Assembly: GCA_013397075.1 (NCBI GenBank)
Contig: VWZS01000202.1
Coordinates: 396 to 64,395, forward strand
Reading direction: 5' to 3'
DNA: 64,000 nucleotides
From: Rhabdornis inornatus
Lineage: Eukaryota; Chordata; Aves; Passeriformes; Rhabdornithidae
Shown: positions 12,961 to 25,100 of the stretch, in pieces
How the letters are laid out: each line of letters starts with the position of its first letter
Position numbering within the stretch: the stretch's first letter is position 1
Position numbers and translations under genes: made by a program
The notes under the pieces: model-generated
Databases searched by the model: none
Told to the model about the DNA's origin: nothing
Seen by the model: the letters and a program-made list of their open reading frames with translations, nothing else

Positions 12961-14394
12961 TCAGTCCTGTAAATCCTTTCCCTGCAGGAATTCCAGGCTT
13001 CCCTCCCTGACCCAGATCCACGTTTGGTTTCTCCTCATTTCCAGGCACTTTCAGGTCCCCTGCATTGCACTGAGGGTTTTATTTCGGAAATGTGCATTTT
13101 AAGCTGTTTTCCCCCATTTCCTGAGCTTTAAGGAACACGACCAGGCTTTCAGGAGGGCGAGGCTCAAATTCAGGGGCACATCCATTGCTCTGAGCCCCAT
13201 AGTGAGCCTGACTCCCCAAATTCACCTTTTTTGGCCATTTGTGCCTTCTAGGTGACAATTTTGTTCATACAAGGTCCAAGGACACCCCTGTTTTTCAGTC
13301 CCTCACCCCACCTGAGCTGCTCCAGGGCTCTCATCCTTTCCCCACCGACAAAACAACTCCGTGGTGTGATTATCCCATGACCACAGGGAATATTTTACCA
13401 CCCTCCTCACTATAAAACCCCTTCTTGCTGGAATATTACCAGCAGGGATGCTTTCAAAAGACAAATGACATGGAATTGTGACATTTTTTATCCACAAACA
13501 TTTTGAAAAAGCTGCTCTCTACCTTGCCTTATCTTTTTGTCATGACAGGTCGAATCTTATTGCTGTTTATTGCACTGAGGTGCCTGAATCCTGTTGCAAG
13601 GAGCTAAAAAAAGGCAAAAAAGGGAAATCTATGCTTGGATACCAACAGCTTCTTTAACATCTTGTAAAGAAACATCTTCAGAAGGTAAATATCAGGGAAT
13701 GTTGGTTCTGCAGGGAAGCCTTGCAGGGCAGGACAGAGCCTGGAGCAGCTGGGATGATCCATGGGATGCAGTTTTAGCCATCACTAAAGTCACAGCAGAG
13801 CTGTAAAAGCCTTTAAAAAAACCCAAAACTCTGTCCCAGTAAGCCAGGAAAAGGCTCAGCAATCTGTGCAGAGGCTCTGCAGGGCTCTGAGGAATTGGGA
13901 TAACTCAGGAATGGGGCTGGAGGAAGCTCCAAACCCAGGCAGCTCCCACCTGGCTCCTTGTTCTGGTAGCAGAGCTGTTCCCAGCCCGGGTTCACAGACA
14001 CCTCAAGGTCAGGCCTCAGACTGCACCCAAAAAATTGGCAAAAGCTCAGAGGAAGGACCCACAATGGATCCTTTGTGTGTGCAGCTCCTGAGGATCCTCC
14101 AGGACACTGCTGGGGCTCAGGAATCCAAATTTTGGTGACAGCAGACAAACAAATCCCAAGAGTTAAACAGAAACAGGGGCTGCTACCTTCAGCCTCAGAT
14201 TGATTTTCTCCCTGCCAGGCAATTCATCATCAGGCAAAGTTTTGATGAGTGCTGGAGGGAAAAAGAGAATTTACAACACAAATTCAATTTCATTTTACTG
14301 CAGATTTTTTTCTGATTTCTTCCTGTGCTCCACATAATTTTGGTTGATTTATGAAAGCTCTGCAGCCAGCAGGCCATGAAAATAAAGACAAACA
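12961..14394. other. Intergenic DNA downstream of TMEM248, nothing recognised
   Basis: No conserved peptide, RNA gene or clear transposon copy was recognised. It lies between the last minisatellite and the proposed TMEM248 polyadenylation site. Confidence 0.55.
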
Positions 14395-14412
14395 AGGATA
14401 AACTTCATAGTT

Positions 14413-14418
14413 TTTATT
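14413..14418 (-). terminator. Candidate distal polyadenylation signal of TMEM248
   Basis: A canonical AATAAA on the minus strand at the left edge of the AT-rich 3' UTR-like sequence. A second signal at 16,232-16,237 could be used alternatively. Confidence 0.45.
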
Positions 14419-14630
14419 CTGCAAAGCAATATGCACATCTTACAAACACAAAAATTAATCTAGGAGAGAAATGTCATTTCCAAATCAGCTATTAACCATC
14501 ATGCAACAAGACAAGTGAAATGTAAGAACAAAACAAAACAAAACCCAAAAAACAGCCATCTGGAACCCTACAATCACCTGCAGAGGGTTGAAACCAAGGC
14601 TCAGATTTTCTAGAAAATGCAAAAAAAAGG

Positions 14631-14652
14631 AAAAAAAAAAAAAAAAAAAAAA
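14631..14652. repeat. Poly(A) tract in the TMEM248 3' UTR
   Basis: Twenty-two consecutive A on the plus strand, which would read as a poly(U) run in the minus-strand transcript. Confidence 0.9.
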
Positions 14653-17134
14653 GAAAATGGCAGCTTTCTAAGAACAAGAAAACACGTACAAATAGAATCA
14701 AAACTGATTCAAGTCATAGTTAAAAAGAAAAAAGAAAACAAAAAAAGGAAAGATCAATATGATCTGAACTTTAATATTAAGTTTTAACTCTTCTGTTTGG
14801 CTGCATTTAACTTTGTACACGCCTGGGAACAATCCCATATTCCTCAGCATTCCAGCATTTTGGCCTGCTGGGACACCCTGCACCTCCCTGCTGCAATACA
14901 GGGGGCAAAAGGATGAACTAAGGCCAAAAAAATCCAACTCTCCAACGTTTTCCCTTTTGCATTGTGGGTCACAATCTTTAATATTCCTGGGGGGTGTCTA
15001 AGTCGGGGAGAAGTTGTCAAGCAGGCTCCTTTCATTCCCAAATGGTTTCCCTGACTGCCCAAATTCCAGCTGGGACGTTTGGAATTGGAATTTGTTGAAA
15101 GAGAAAGGATTGGCTTTGCTTTGCTGAGGAGTCAGGTGATGTTGGGTGGGTTTTTGGGGATTTCCAGGATTTGCATCACCTCTCTCCCAGTCTCCTATTC
15201 CTGCCTTTGGTCCCCAGATCAAGCCACCCTTGGAGGCAACTCTTGGAGTGAGGATTAACAGGGAAGGCTGGGCTTGTGTGATTTAGGAACAGCTCAGGAG
15301 AAGCTCTTGGCCTGTTTCACTTCCCTGCCTCATCCCAGGGAAGCAGCATCAGCCCATAGCAGCATCAGGAGAAAACTGGGAGCTTCTTTATCCCTAAACT
15401 TCAAACCAGGCCATCTCTAAAGCTTTGCCTTAACATTCCCTAGAGGAAAACATCTCAGGAAATCCCACTAAAGGAACTGAAATTGTGGCAGAAAATGTGT
15501 TCTGAAGGAAACTGTGACTGCTCAAACACCCTGAAGACTCGTGAACTTACTGAAGTCCCAACACACACAGACCAGGAGTGGTGTCTGGAGGGAAGAAACT
15601 GGGAATTCTTTGTCAGCATCACTGAGACTATGAGATTCTCACTTGGCTTTTTTTTCTTTTGTGGAGGTTGGAGCAAAAGGAAGAGGGAAAAAAGCCTGTG
15701 GGAGAGAGTGAGTGAATGAATGAATGAGTAAATGCAGAGCTGTCCCACCACCTGATGAGAAAGATGGGAGAAAAGATGAAAAGTCAATTAAGGCAACCAG
15801 TGAGATTTAAAAGCAGTGGTGGAAATGTCTGCAGGAAGAGCCTGACCCCTGAAATTAAGGAGACTGCTCAAGTCAAGGAAGAAAAACCAGCAAAAGGCAG
15901 AATGGAGAAGGGAGAAATGCACAGAACCAAATCTCTGACTGAAGAATGGACACAGAGAACAGCAGGGGTTTCACTGGGTGGTTTCTTTGACCTTCCTCAT
16001 AAGAGCCCCACTTTTGTGGCCATTTTGCCCTGAGTGGACAGCAGTAAATGGCAATTTAATGAATTTAATGGGCCAGAGCTCAGCAGTGCCATTGGCAGCT
16101 GCCCCTCAGAGCTGCAGGCACAGTCCCAGAGCGCAGCTCTGTAACAAACTCTGGGATTTCTTTTCCTTTCACTCTTTGCACTTGCCCAAGGCTGTGCAGA
16201 GCCCCAGCAGGCTGCTAACACAATACATCTTTTTATTAAGTTTCACTTTCTAAAAAGAAAAGAAAAAAAAGGGGGAAAAAAAAAGTCGACAGAAAGCTGC
16301 TCTGCAGCAGAGACACACAATCCTGGCTGGAGGGCTGGGGATGGGAGGCCAAGTGGAAAAGTTTTCCAGATAATCTCTGTGCTGACTGGTTCTATGGCAT
16401 TCAGCAAGCCAAATGAAATATCAAAAAAACAAACCGAAAACACAAACCAAACCAAAAAAAAATCAAACAGTTCTTTTCAGTAAGTAACAGTTTAAAATGG
16501 GACTTCACTTCTTAATTTTTTTACTATGAATAAAAGCACAAGTTTGTCCTAAATACAGCACTATTAAAATGTGAATATGTATCTTTTTTTTCTTCCAAAA
16601 GAGAGAAAAAAAAAATCTAAAACGTTGATATCTTTTCTTGCAAGCAAGGAGCAAATGGAATAAAGTATTAGGCCACACAAACACACATTGAATTCATGGT
16701 GTAGATCGGTGGCTTTGGAAATGCAGGATTATATCAAAGGTGCATACTTGGTTCAAACACACTGTACAGACTGGGCAAAAAACCAAACATCTCTTGGTTG
16801 GTTTGAGACACTTGCAAAGGCATCTTCACCTGCCCAGGTGCAGCTAGACAAAAATCTGCCTCTGTGGAACCTTTTCACTGGAGTTATCTACACCAACGTG
16901 GGGCTGTGCCCAGGGAAGGGCCGGAGGATCCCGACCACGCCCCGGGACAAGCACATCTCCTCCGAATTCCTCTGGATATTCTGCTTTTATAAATATGTAC
17001 AAATCAATTACAGGCACTTTGAAATGTCTTTGGTTGGAATAAACCAACATTGCAAGGTAATGGATTCACAGAGTGTTAAGACCCAGGCTGGGTTCAGCAG
17101 GCAATGGTTTCGGTCGCTCTCGGGAGAGGGGGTT

Positions 17135-20100
17135 TTATGCTTCTGACAAAGCAACCTGGAAAAAAAAAACAAAAAACAAAGGAAGAGAAAATATTTAATT
17201 AAAGGCAAATTCTTAATCCTGTAACAGTGATATGATTTATCTCTGTGAGCTGGCAGAGCTGTCCTTGACTTCTCAAAGCAAGCTTGCAAAGTCTGACTTG
17301 GAAAGGAAATCAAAGCGAGTTTGAAGGTGTTTTGTACTTTGCAAAAATCAATAGAAAGAAAGTCCCAAACCACGCAAAACCAAAAAAAAAAAAAAAATCC
17401 ACAAAAAACACCCCAAACCAGCTCAAACTACAAAATATCCTTAAGATCAAAAGGTGTCAACACTGGCTTCCTACTTCTCAATTAAATATATTCATATTTA
17501 ATCCTTCAGGCAAACTGCAAGTCCCCAAGGTAATACTGAACAATGACTCAACAGCTTTGTTACTGTTTTTAACTTAATTCTGATTAACAACCAATGACTC
17601 TTTCAACGGCTTTGTTTTTAGCTAAATTCTGATGAACAACCCTTAGAATTATGTGTCATTATTTTACTCGAAGTTTTCAGTCTGTTGTGGTAAAAAAAAT
17701 GAATAAATAAAGATTTAATGCCACCTATTCATTGTTTCACACGGAACAGTTCAAGCAACACCAGAATTGTGGCAGAAGAGTCACAGCCCAGAACTTCCTG
17801 AGCTGCAGGAATCCATTTCTGGAGGGCAGAAATCTCATTTTGAGGCTCTCCAAAGCCCTTGTGTGGATTTTATAACCCTCACCTGCACTGCCCACAATGA
17901 AACACCCAGGTCTCTCTGAAAGGCAATTAAATCCCCATCTCCAGAGACAAGAAAAACCAGTCTGCCCTCTGGCCAACAGGAGCTTTTCTCTGTTTTCTTA
18001 TCAGAGTCAAGGTTTTGTTACTCACCTTTTCAGAGCAGAATTCTGTGTTGCTTTGCCTCATTTTGCTTGGTCTGCCTTTAATGACTGCATAGCAGAACAT
18101 TGTAATCACCATCACAAAGAGGAAGTAACTGGTGTGCATGAGGTGCAGGTTTATTAGAGAGCGATCATCCTGCACACAGAAAAGCAAATTAAAACCAGTT
18201 CCTGACTTAGCATTTGATATTAAAGCAATAATTATCAGTTCAACCCAGAAATTACTTCATGAATCAACTTTCTACCCTTTACACAGCAATGGAAGTGATT
18301 CCAAATTGTGGCACAAAACGTTTCTTGTATTAAAAATCTGTGCTGTGGGTATTTCTCCAAATATTGGCAGAGGCTTTTGTGAAATGATTTCAAACTACAA
18401 ATGGTGGTTATTAAAAGCTGTGAGGCACGTGGGTGAAGATCATCAAACCCATTAGGGTGCAGCATTCTCACCCTTTGCACCACACAACAAACCAGCAGCA
18501 AAAAAAGAGAATTTTAAGGAAACATATTCAGTGAAACCACACAATAAACCAGCAGCAAAAATGACAATTTCAGGAACCATATTCAGTGAAACCACGCAAT
18601 TAACCAGCAGAAAAAATGACAATTTTAGGAACCATATTCAATGAACCCAGAGCTAAGCATTTACTGAAAACACCAGAGGAACAGCCCAGCACTTACATCT
18701 GGAACTATAACAGTTAGTTTGGGATTTAAAGCATGGTAGACTTTCCCAATGGCTCCCTTGTAACACCAGAAGGGGTTGTAATCCTGGGCATATTTTGTGT
18801 TCGAGTCCCTGGCCGTGGTGAAGATCTTGTACCACAGAGTGGCATTGCTGTAGGTTTCAGGAACACAATGTGGTGGCTGACTGCAATAAAACACAAATAA
18901 TCAGCACCCTGAAATGCATTTTCCATGTTCAACCAGGACAACTTTTCTTCTCCAAACATGGTTTTAGTTTGGGCCTTCCAAAGCAACAGCAAAACCCCAA
19001 AGTTTAAGTTAAAAACCCTCAAAAGCCACATGATTGCTGTGCTAAAATTAGAATTGAGCTGTATGTTGTTGCACTAAGCCAACATCCCACAGCTTAATTG
19101 GAAAAATACTGGTTTTCCTAAGGCTTCCCACAGCCTGGGGTTCTCCAGGTTGGACGGAACAGTGTCAGGGAATCCAGAGAAGACAAAGGGAAGATATTTT
19201 GGTGAAGGCAAAGCAGCCTTTGCCTTGTGCTGATCTCTCAGCAGGGAAGAGGGTAAGAACCTCAGTGTCAAATCTCATCTTTGAAACTCAATTATGGGAT
19301 AAAATCCTCAAATTTCCATGGATTCTGTTGCTCCCAGTGAAGTTTAAATCACATTTGAAAGGCAGGCAGGGGCCAAAAAACCTCAAAGACAGCAGAGGTT
19401 GTGAGAGAAATGTTTTACCGTGGGGGAAGGAGTGCAAGGACGAAATTCCCACGATCAACAGGAATTTTCACGAGGAATTAACAACTCAGAGGAATTAATG
19501 AGGCAGGAAGCAGCCCCTGGGGGAGAGCTGCACTTACACTGTGACTGGGAACACGTTGCTGGCTGCTGTCACAGTCATGCAGGAGGTGAACACGACCTGC
19601 TCGCAGTGGCCGTGCAGGACACAGTCATCGGAATTCCAGGCAGCTGGCAGGGTGAAGGTGATGTTGATTTCCTCGTGGGATTCTCTGCCTTTGGGAAAGA
19701 CACAAGGAACGTTGGGGTTTTGGTTCACAAAAGTATCTGAGCAACAATGGCTGGGATAAGGAGAACACACAAATGAGCAGGGCAGGAAGCAGCAGCCTTT
19801 GGAGTCATCCCGGATCTTTCCAGGCAACAAAGAGCAAAAAGAAAAGTTAAAACCCAGAACAAAGCACAAAATCCCCCAGCTGCTGCTCTTTCTAATCTCT
19901 CCCACCCCAGAACTGGGGTCACCAGGCTGCTTTCAGAAATTAAAAACTCTTTATAAGTGAATTCATGCATGTTCACAGCCCTTTATTAGAAAAGCTTTTC
20001 TCCTCCTAAGAACTTTGTTCTACATCTGTTTTTTCTGATGCTCACTTTTCAAACTGGAGATATTTGTGCAGAGAAAAAGGTGTCAGCAGATGCTGAACTG

Positions 20101-22182
20101 CACATTAAGTCATGTATGATAACTCCACGTGGAGAAATTCAGACTGAAAATAAAGCCAGGCTGCTGCAAATGGAACTTGCATTTGGCAGCTCTCAAAGCA
20201 GCAACAAAACAACAACAGAAAATACAGTAATGCACATTTGCAGCTATGGGCAATGTCTCTCCACAGGTTCAAGACCTTCAACATTATTATAAAATGCAAT
20301 TCTGGCTGAAAGCTAAAATACAGTGAGGTTCTATTACCAATTTCTATTAATTCTCTATGAATTCCTGTCAAAACTTCCTGGCAGGCAGCCAGAGAGCAGA
20401 TTGGTCTCTGCACACCACAGAAACCATAATCATCTTATCTGGTGCTGTTTGTGATATTAAAGCTGATTCACTTCTGCATTTTAGATAAACTAGAAATTTT
20501 TAGACAACATAATACTCCCTACTGCATCTATGCCACATCTGAAATGTCAGTTGAGGACCTGATGGATCAAGACAAAACTGAAGAGAGTCACTGTTTGGAA
20601 TTTTGCTGTTCAAAAATGACCTTCCATTGTCATTAGGTTTAATCATTTCAAGCTGCCAAGCCTGATCTTGGCACACCTGCAGGTTCTTTTCCATTCTGAA
20701 TGCAGGGAAAAGTTCCTCTAACAAACAAGTGAAGGGCTCCATACAGGAATAAACTCACAATAAATCTGGGAACACATCTGTGTTCTGTGCATAAGATTTA
20801 TCTCACCCATAATAAGCTGGTGAATTTTTATTTGCTTACATAGTTATTTAAATTACAGAAATATTTAGAATCATAGAATTATTTGGGTTGGAGGGGAACC
20901 TAAAAACTGTCTTGTTTCACTCCCCTGCCATGGGTAGGGACACCTTCCACCAGCCCAGGTTGCTCCAAGCCCTGCCCAACCTGGCCTTGGACACTTCAGG
21001 GATGTGGCATCCACAGCTTCTCTGTGTACTCACCACACTCACAATAAAGATTTTCTTCCTAATATTTAATCTAAACCTCCTTAGTTTCAGTTTGAAGCCA
21101 ATCCCCCTGTGAATAGTTAGAAAAAACCCTCTAAAAGCCAACCAATAACCTGCACTTTTAAAAATCCAGCCTTGCCCACCTGAAAGTCCAATCTGGTGCC
21201 CAAAAATGGTGGAGCTGAGGTGTGTGACATTGCGGGAGTATCCCCCAAAAGGTCTCAGAGGGTCCAGGGTCAGAGTGATGGTGACAGAGATGTTGATGGG
21301 ACCAGAGTCCTCGAGGGTCTGTGGGGACTGCGTGGAAGACCTGGCCTGCCCGCTGGTCACGGTGCTCTCTGGGGTCGTGGTGTCATTCAGGAGGTGCTTT
21401 AAGGTTTCATTCTCAGATATACAGAAGTCCAAATCATTAAACCTCAGGAGGAAAGTATTCCAGTCCTTAAAATAAAGAGAGATTTCAAGGCCATGAGGGA
21501 GCTCACGCCTCCCATCCCGCCCGGTTCCAGGCCATTACACAAAAATCACTCGGCTCACAGAGCAGCACAAACACACCAGAGCTGCCTCAACCACAGCAAA
21601 GCTGCTTGGAGTCAGCTGGGCTCAATCCCAGCTCCCTCCCCTGGGCTAGAAAGGAAACTTGGTCTGTTCTCACCACAAGGGGTGAGCGGCTTCTGCCCCG
21701 GTTTCCCTGTTACAGGACAGTGCTGGGGGAAGAAGTTCCCCAAACTAAATAATCATAACTAAATAACTAAACAATACATAAACATAACAATAACTAAATT
21801 CCCCAGCTAAGTAACAAACTACAAGGTTCCTAGCCACAGCAGGGAACATCCATGACAGATGATTTGGCCTCATCCTTGATATAAAACAAAACTCACAAAC
21901 ATTCACCCCAACATCCCTCCTGAAAGCCAAACGGAGACAATCCCTCACACAACTCTGCTCTCTAGGAGGGGGAAAAAATAACTTCAGGCATGTTTTCCAA
22001 ATTAACATAATTTCTGCACGTACCTCAGTCATTTCTGGTGATTTGATCTCCTTGATTTTGAAGAAGTAGCCCAGGGTCAGGAAGGCGATGGCCATGGCGC
22101 TCACGCTGATCATGAAGACCACGAGCGGAGGGCGGCTGCTGATGTAAACCTTCAGGTTCTCCAACAGGTTTATGTAGAACAT
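17135..22182 (-). CDS. TMEM248: TMEM248, two-pass transmembrane protein 248
   Basis: Coding exons on the minus strand: 22182-22024, 21465-21180, 19688-19538, 18880-18697, 18169-18026 and 17155-17135. All junctions are GT/AG and in phase, giving 945 bases and 314 residues, the human length as I recall it. The protein begins MFYINLLENLKVY. The first membrane segment covers about residues 18-41 and the second about 274-291. Between them lies a probably luminal region with Asn-X-Ser/Thr sites at about N72, N80, N111, N132, N157 and N211, and several cysteines. The last exon adds only six codons (VALSEA). The sequence is nearly identical to the mammalian protein, so the assignment is firm. No molecular function is well established. 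CR1 sequence sits in intron 3, about 70 bases from the exon 3 donor. The start is preceded by a splice acceptor at 22,199-22,200, so the 5' UTR is split. Confidence 0.97.
18480..18650. repeat. Three-copy tandem repeat in a TMEM248 intron (55-57 bp)
   Basis: ACCAGCAG followed by ATTTTAGGAACCATATTCA recurs at 18,491, 18,548 and 18,603. The copies are diverged by small substitutions. The repeat lies in the intron between exons 5 and 6. Confidence 0.8.
20867..21112 (-). mobile_element. CR1 LINE 3' fragment
   Basis: The plus strand reads AATCATAGAATT, then GGTTGGAGGGGAACCT, CCCTGCCATGGGTAGGGACA and TCTTCCTAATATTTAATCTA. This is the reverse complement of the 3' end of avian CR1 elements, so the element is on the minus strand with its 3' terminus near 20,867. 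It is truncated at the 5' side, as CR1 copies usually are, and diverged. It lies in the TMEM248 intron between coding exons 2 and 3 in transcript order, ending about 70 bases from the donor of the exon at 21,180-21,465. Confidence 0.9.
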
Positions 22183-22198
22183 TATTCTGATTGTTCAC
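22183..22198 (-). other. TMEM248: TMEM248 exon 2, 5' UTR part
   Basis: A polypyrimidine-CAG acceptor at 22,199-22,200 (minus strand) leaves 16 untranslated bases before the ATG at 22,180-22,182. The rest of the 5' UTR must come from an upstream exon, proposed at 30,259 and above. Confidence 0.8.
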
Positions 22199-25100
22199 CT
22201 GAGGGGAAAGAATGTTCCAACAGAGTCACTGGACTGTGTGTTACAGGTGGGAGGTGGTGCCTCACATCAGACTGAAGTCTGACACAGAGAAATGGGATGT
22301 ACACAAAACTGAGATTCAATTCTGTGGCTGTGCTGTTCACTGAGCACAGAGTGTGTGCCTGAAATGCAGCAGCCATCAGAACAGGCTCCACATCACCTTC
22401 CCAGGGCCTCAAAATGCCACCTGGGAAGACAATTTAAAGAATGAGAGCTTCCAGCACAGCCCAGCATCGCTGATAAGTGATAAACCCAGTTCTTGCCTTT
22501 CCCCAGGCAGGGTAGGACTGATACATTTTAATGCCAGAGATGTCTGAATGCACCAAGCTACAAATCAAACTTTGCACATCCTCTGAAAAACGAGACTGGA
22601 GCCTCAAGGATCCCTCTTTAGCCCATCCTAAACACCTCTGTTTTCAAAGCAGGGTCTGAGAAGCAGCCCTACATTATTTTAGGCTTTTACATCAAGAATC
22701 CTATGATCAGAAACACCCAAAAACTGCATTAAGACTCCTGGAAGACTTAAGACATTAAGGCTGGAAGACTCCTGGTCTTTATTTAACTCTTGCAGGATCT
22801 GGAACTTTTTGTCCTGTCTGTAAGCAAAGCCAGGACCTTACACCCTGAGGAAATGTCCCAAGCCATTAATTTTTGCCCCAAATACAATATTTTTGTCTGA
22901 TTCCCCTCCTGAATTTTTATCTGCAGAGCAAAAAGACCCAAATTCTTGTATCAGCTTCCCCACCTCCGCTCCCAGGGAACAGCAAACAGCCAGGTGTTAA
23001 AGGGCAGCCTTGTGACATCTCCTTCAGAAGCTCTGCAAGGAGGAACTTGAGCCAACCTTTATCTTTGTTTTACCTAAACCCTGGCCGAAAAAGCTTTTAA
23101 CCCCCACTAAACCACCAAGGCAGAAGCTGCTCCTAGCAAAGTGCTGCTGATCTCCAAAATTCTGAGAGAAAGGCAGAAAGAATTCTGTACTGCAAGGGTT
23201 AAAGTTGGAACATCCATAGAGATCTGATAACATTTAATTAAGGCAGGGACTGCTCCTGCAGGTCGGGGTGATTGCCACTGACTCCCATCATTGTCATTTA
23301 CAATCCAGGTGCAGCAGGGCTGAAAAGTGGCAGCTCTGAGGATGAGAGAGGCACAGGGCAAGGCAGGGAGGGATCTGTGATGTGATCTATTGATTTAAGA
23401 GAAAACAAAAGAAGGGTAAAGGACAAGCACTCAGACAAAGCCCTTTTCAGAGCCCACAGAGTACAATGATCCCAACTTCCTTGTGTATACTCAGGATTTT
23501 ACTGGCAGGATTGCTTGTTCCTGTTAACAGAAGAAATATTGACAGAACCTGCAAAAGTGCCCCAGAGAGGGGAAAATCCAGCTCAGGGAGAAGAGACAGA
23601 GGTGCAGTGCCAATAACACAGCCCTGGGCTGTGCTGCTGACTCCCCACTCGCCCTCCTGGCTGAAACCTGCTGAGCCAGAGCTCTCCAGAGCTCAAGATC
23701 ACATCCTGGGTTCATTATTTTGCACCATCAACTCCTTTCCATCCACCCTGCAAAGCCCAGGAAGTTTTGCTCAGTGAGAAGTGAGGGTGCTGTGAACATC
23801 CCCACAAACTCAGAGTGAAAAGCAGGAAAAAGAGAGGGAAGAGGGGAAAGAAAAGGTGATGAGAAATGTGCACCTTACCAGAACTTTGTCCCAGAGCAGC
23901 TGTGACACAGCCAGGCAGGCCAGGGGAGGTGACAGAAAGCAGCAGGGACAGGGGAAGGGAGAGCTGCGGCTGGCAGGGATCATGCTGGGAATGATCCGCC
24001 CTCCTGTACGTTCTGCCTATCTTGTCCCTGGCAGCAAATTCCTTAAAAGAGCCCGAGGTAAAAACCCCAAACCAGCAGCAAAATGCCAAATACTCCCTCT
24101 GGAAACATGGGAGACACATGCAGAGATGGAAGGAGATCAAAACTTAAACCAAAAGCAGAGCTGTAGGCAGCATCCTCTCCCGAATTTCCTTTAGGAAATA
24201 ACACAGATGCAGAGTTTATTGCAGTTTTAATCAGGGCTGAGTGTCACCCACAGCACATCCAGGACTGGGATTCCTTTTTGAAAGGGGTTTCCAACAGCTC
24301 CATTGGAATTTGTTTATCACAGGGTCTAAAACCAGCCATAAAAAATCCGGGATGTGCTGAAAATCCTACACAGAGAAATATTCAGGCTAATATTTTTATG
24401 TAAGAGATCACCAGCTTTTAAGTGCCAGTTGTTTAATATGCTGCCATAACTCAGTGGCTTTGAAAGCAATTAGAAAATGTCATAAGCTGCAATTTCTGAG
24501 TAGTAATGTGCCTTTGGAGCATTTGGAAGGGAAAAGGGAACAAATGTGGATTTCAGTACTGGAACTGATATGAAAATAGCAATGGATGAATGTTTCCATG
24601 CTGCTCCCTGTAGAATCACTGATTTTTTTATCAAAGTACTTAAATAACTTTCATTATCACAAAATTTGTGATCCAGATCAGTGCATTACATCAAAATGTC
24701 TATGGATTTTCAGGGTTCCTTAAACTCCTGTTAGAATCAGAATGCATCACAACTCTGCTGCCAGCTCTTGTAACTCACTTCCTCCTCTGTGTAAATGAAT
24801 AACTTCAAAAATATCATTTAAACTTCTATTTCTTGTTCACAGAGTTAAAAAAATAACAACAAACCAAACCAAACAATGCTTTTACCTCCTGGCAGGTCAG
24901 GCAAGCAAGATCAGGTTTCACTTTTTAGCCAAATAAATAATTTAGTGAGTGGCTCTAATGACTGCTGCTGCCTCTCGCCACTCCAGCAAAGCCTTTTAAT
25001 ACTCGGTGCAATAAAAATCTCCCCAGTCAGACTAAACAAGGAGCTCAAGAATGAAAACTGCCAGGCTGGAACATTGGCCAGCAGCTCCAAGGTAATTGCT

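Larger units (their letters stand above)
14395..17134 (-). other. TMEM248: TMEM248 3' untranslated region
   Basis: Sequence following the TMEM248 stop codon on the minus strand is AT-rich and free of recognisable coding exons. A minus-strand AATAAA at 14,413-14,418 would give a 3' end near 14,395 and a UTR of about 2.7 kb. Another AATAAA at 16,232-16,237 offers a shorter UTR. The end point is inferred from these signals only. Confidence 0.5.

Noticed and set aside
11451..13010. 519-codon plus-strand open frame
   Set aside because: It runs through three stop-poor minisatellite families, has overlapping long frames on the other strand, and shows no domain or splice-supported exon.
17927..18187. 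Alternative TMEM248 C-terminus reading past the exon 6 donor
   Set aside because: The reading continues through a good donor (GTGAGT at 18,020-18,025) into intron sequence; splicing to the six-codon final exon restores the conserved ending and the 314-residue length.
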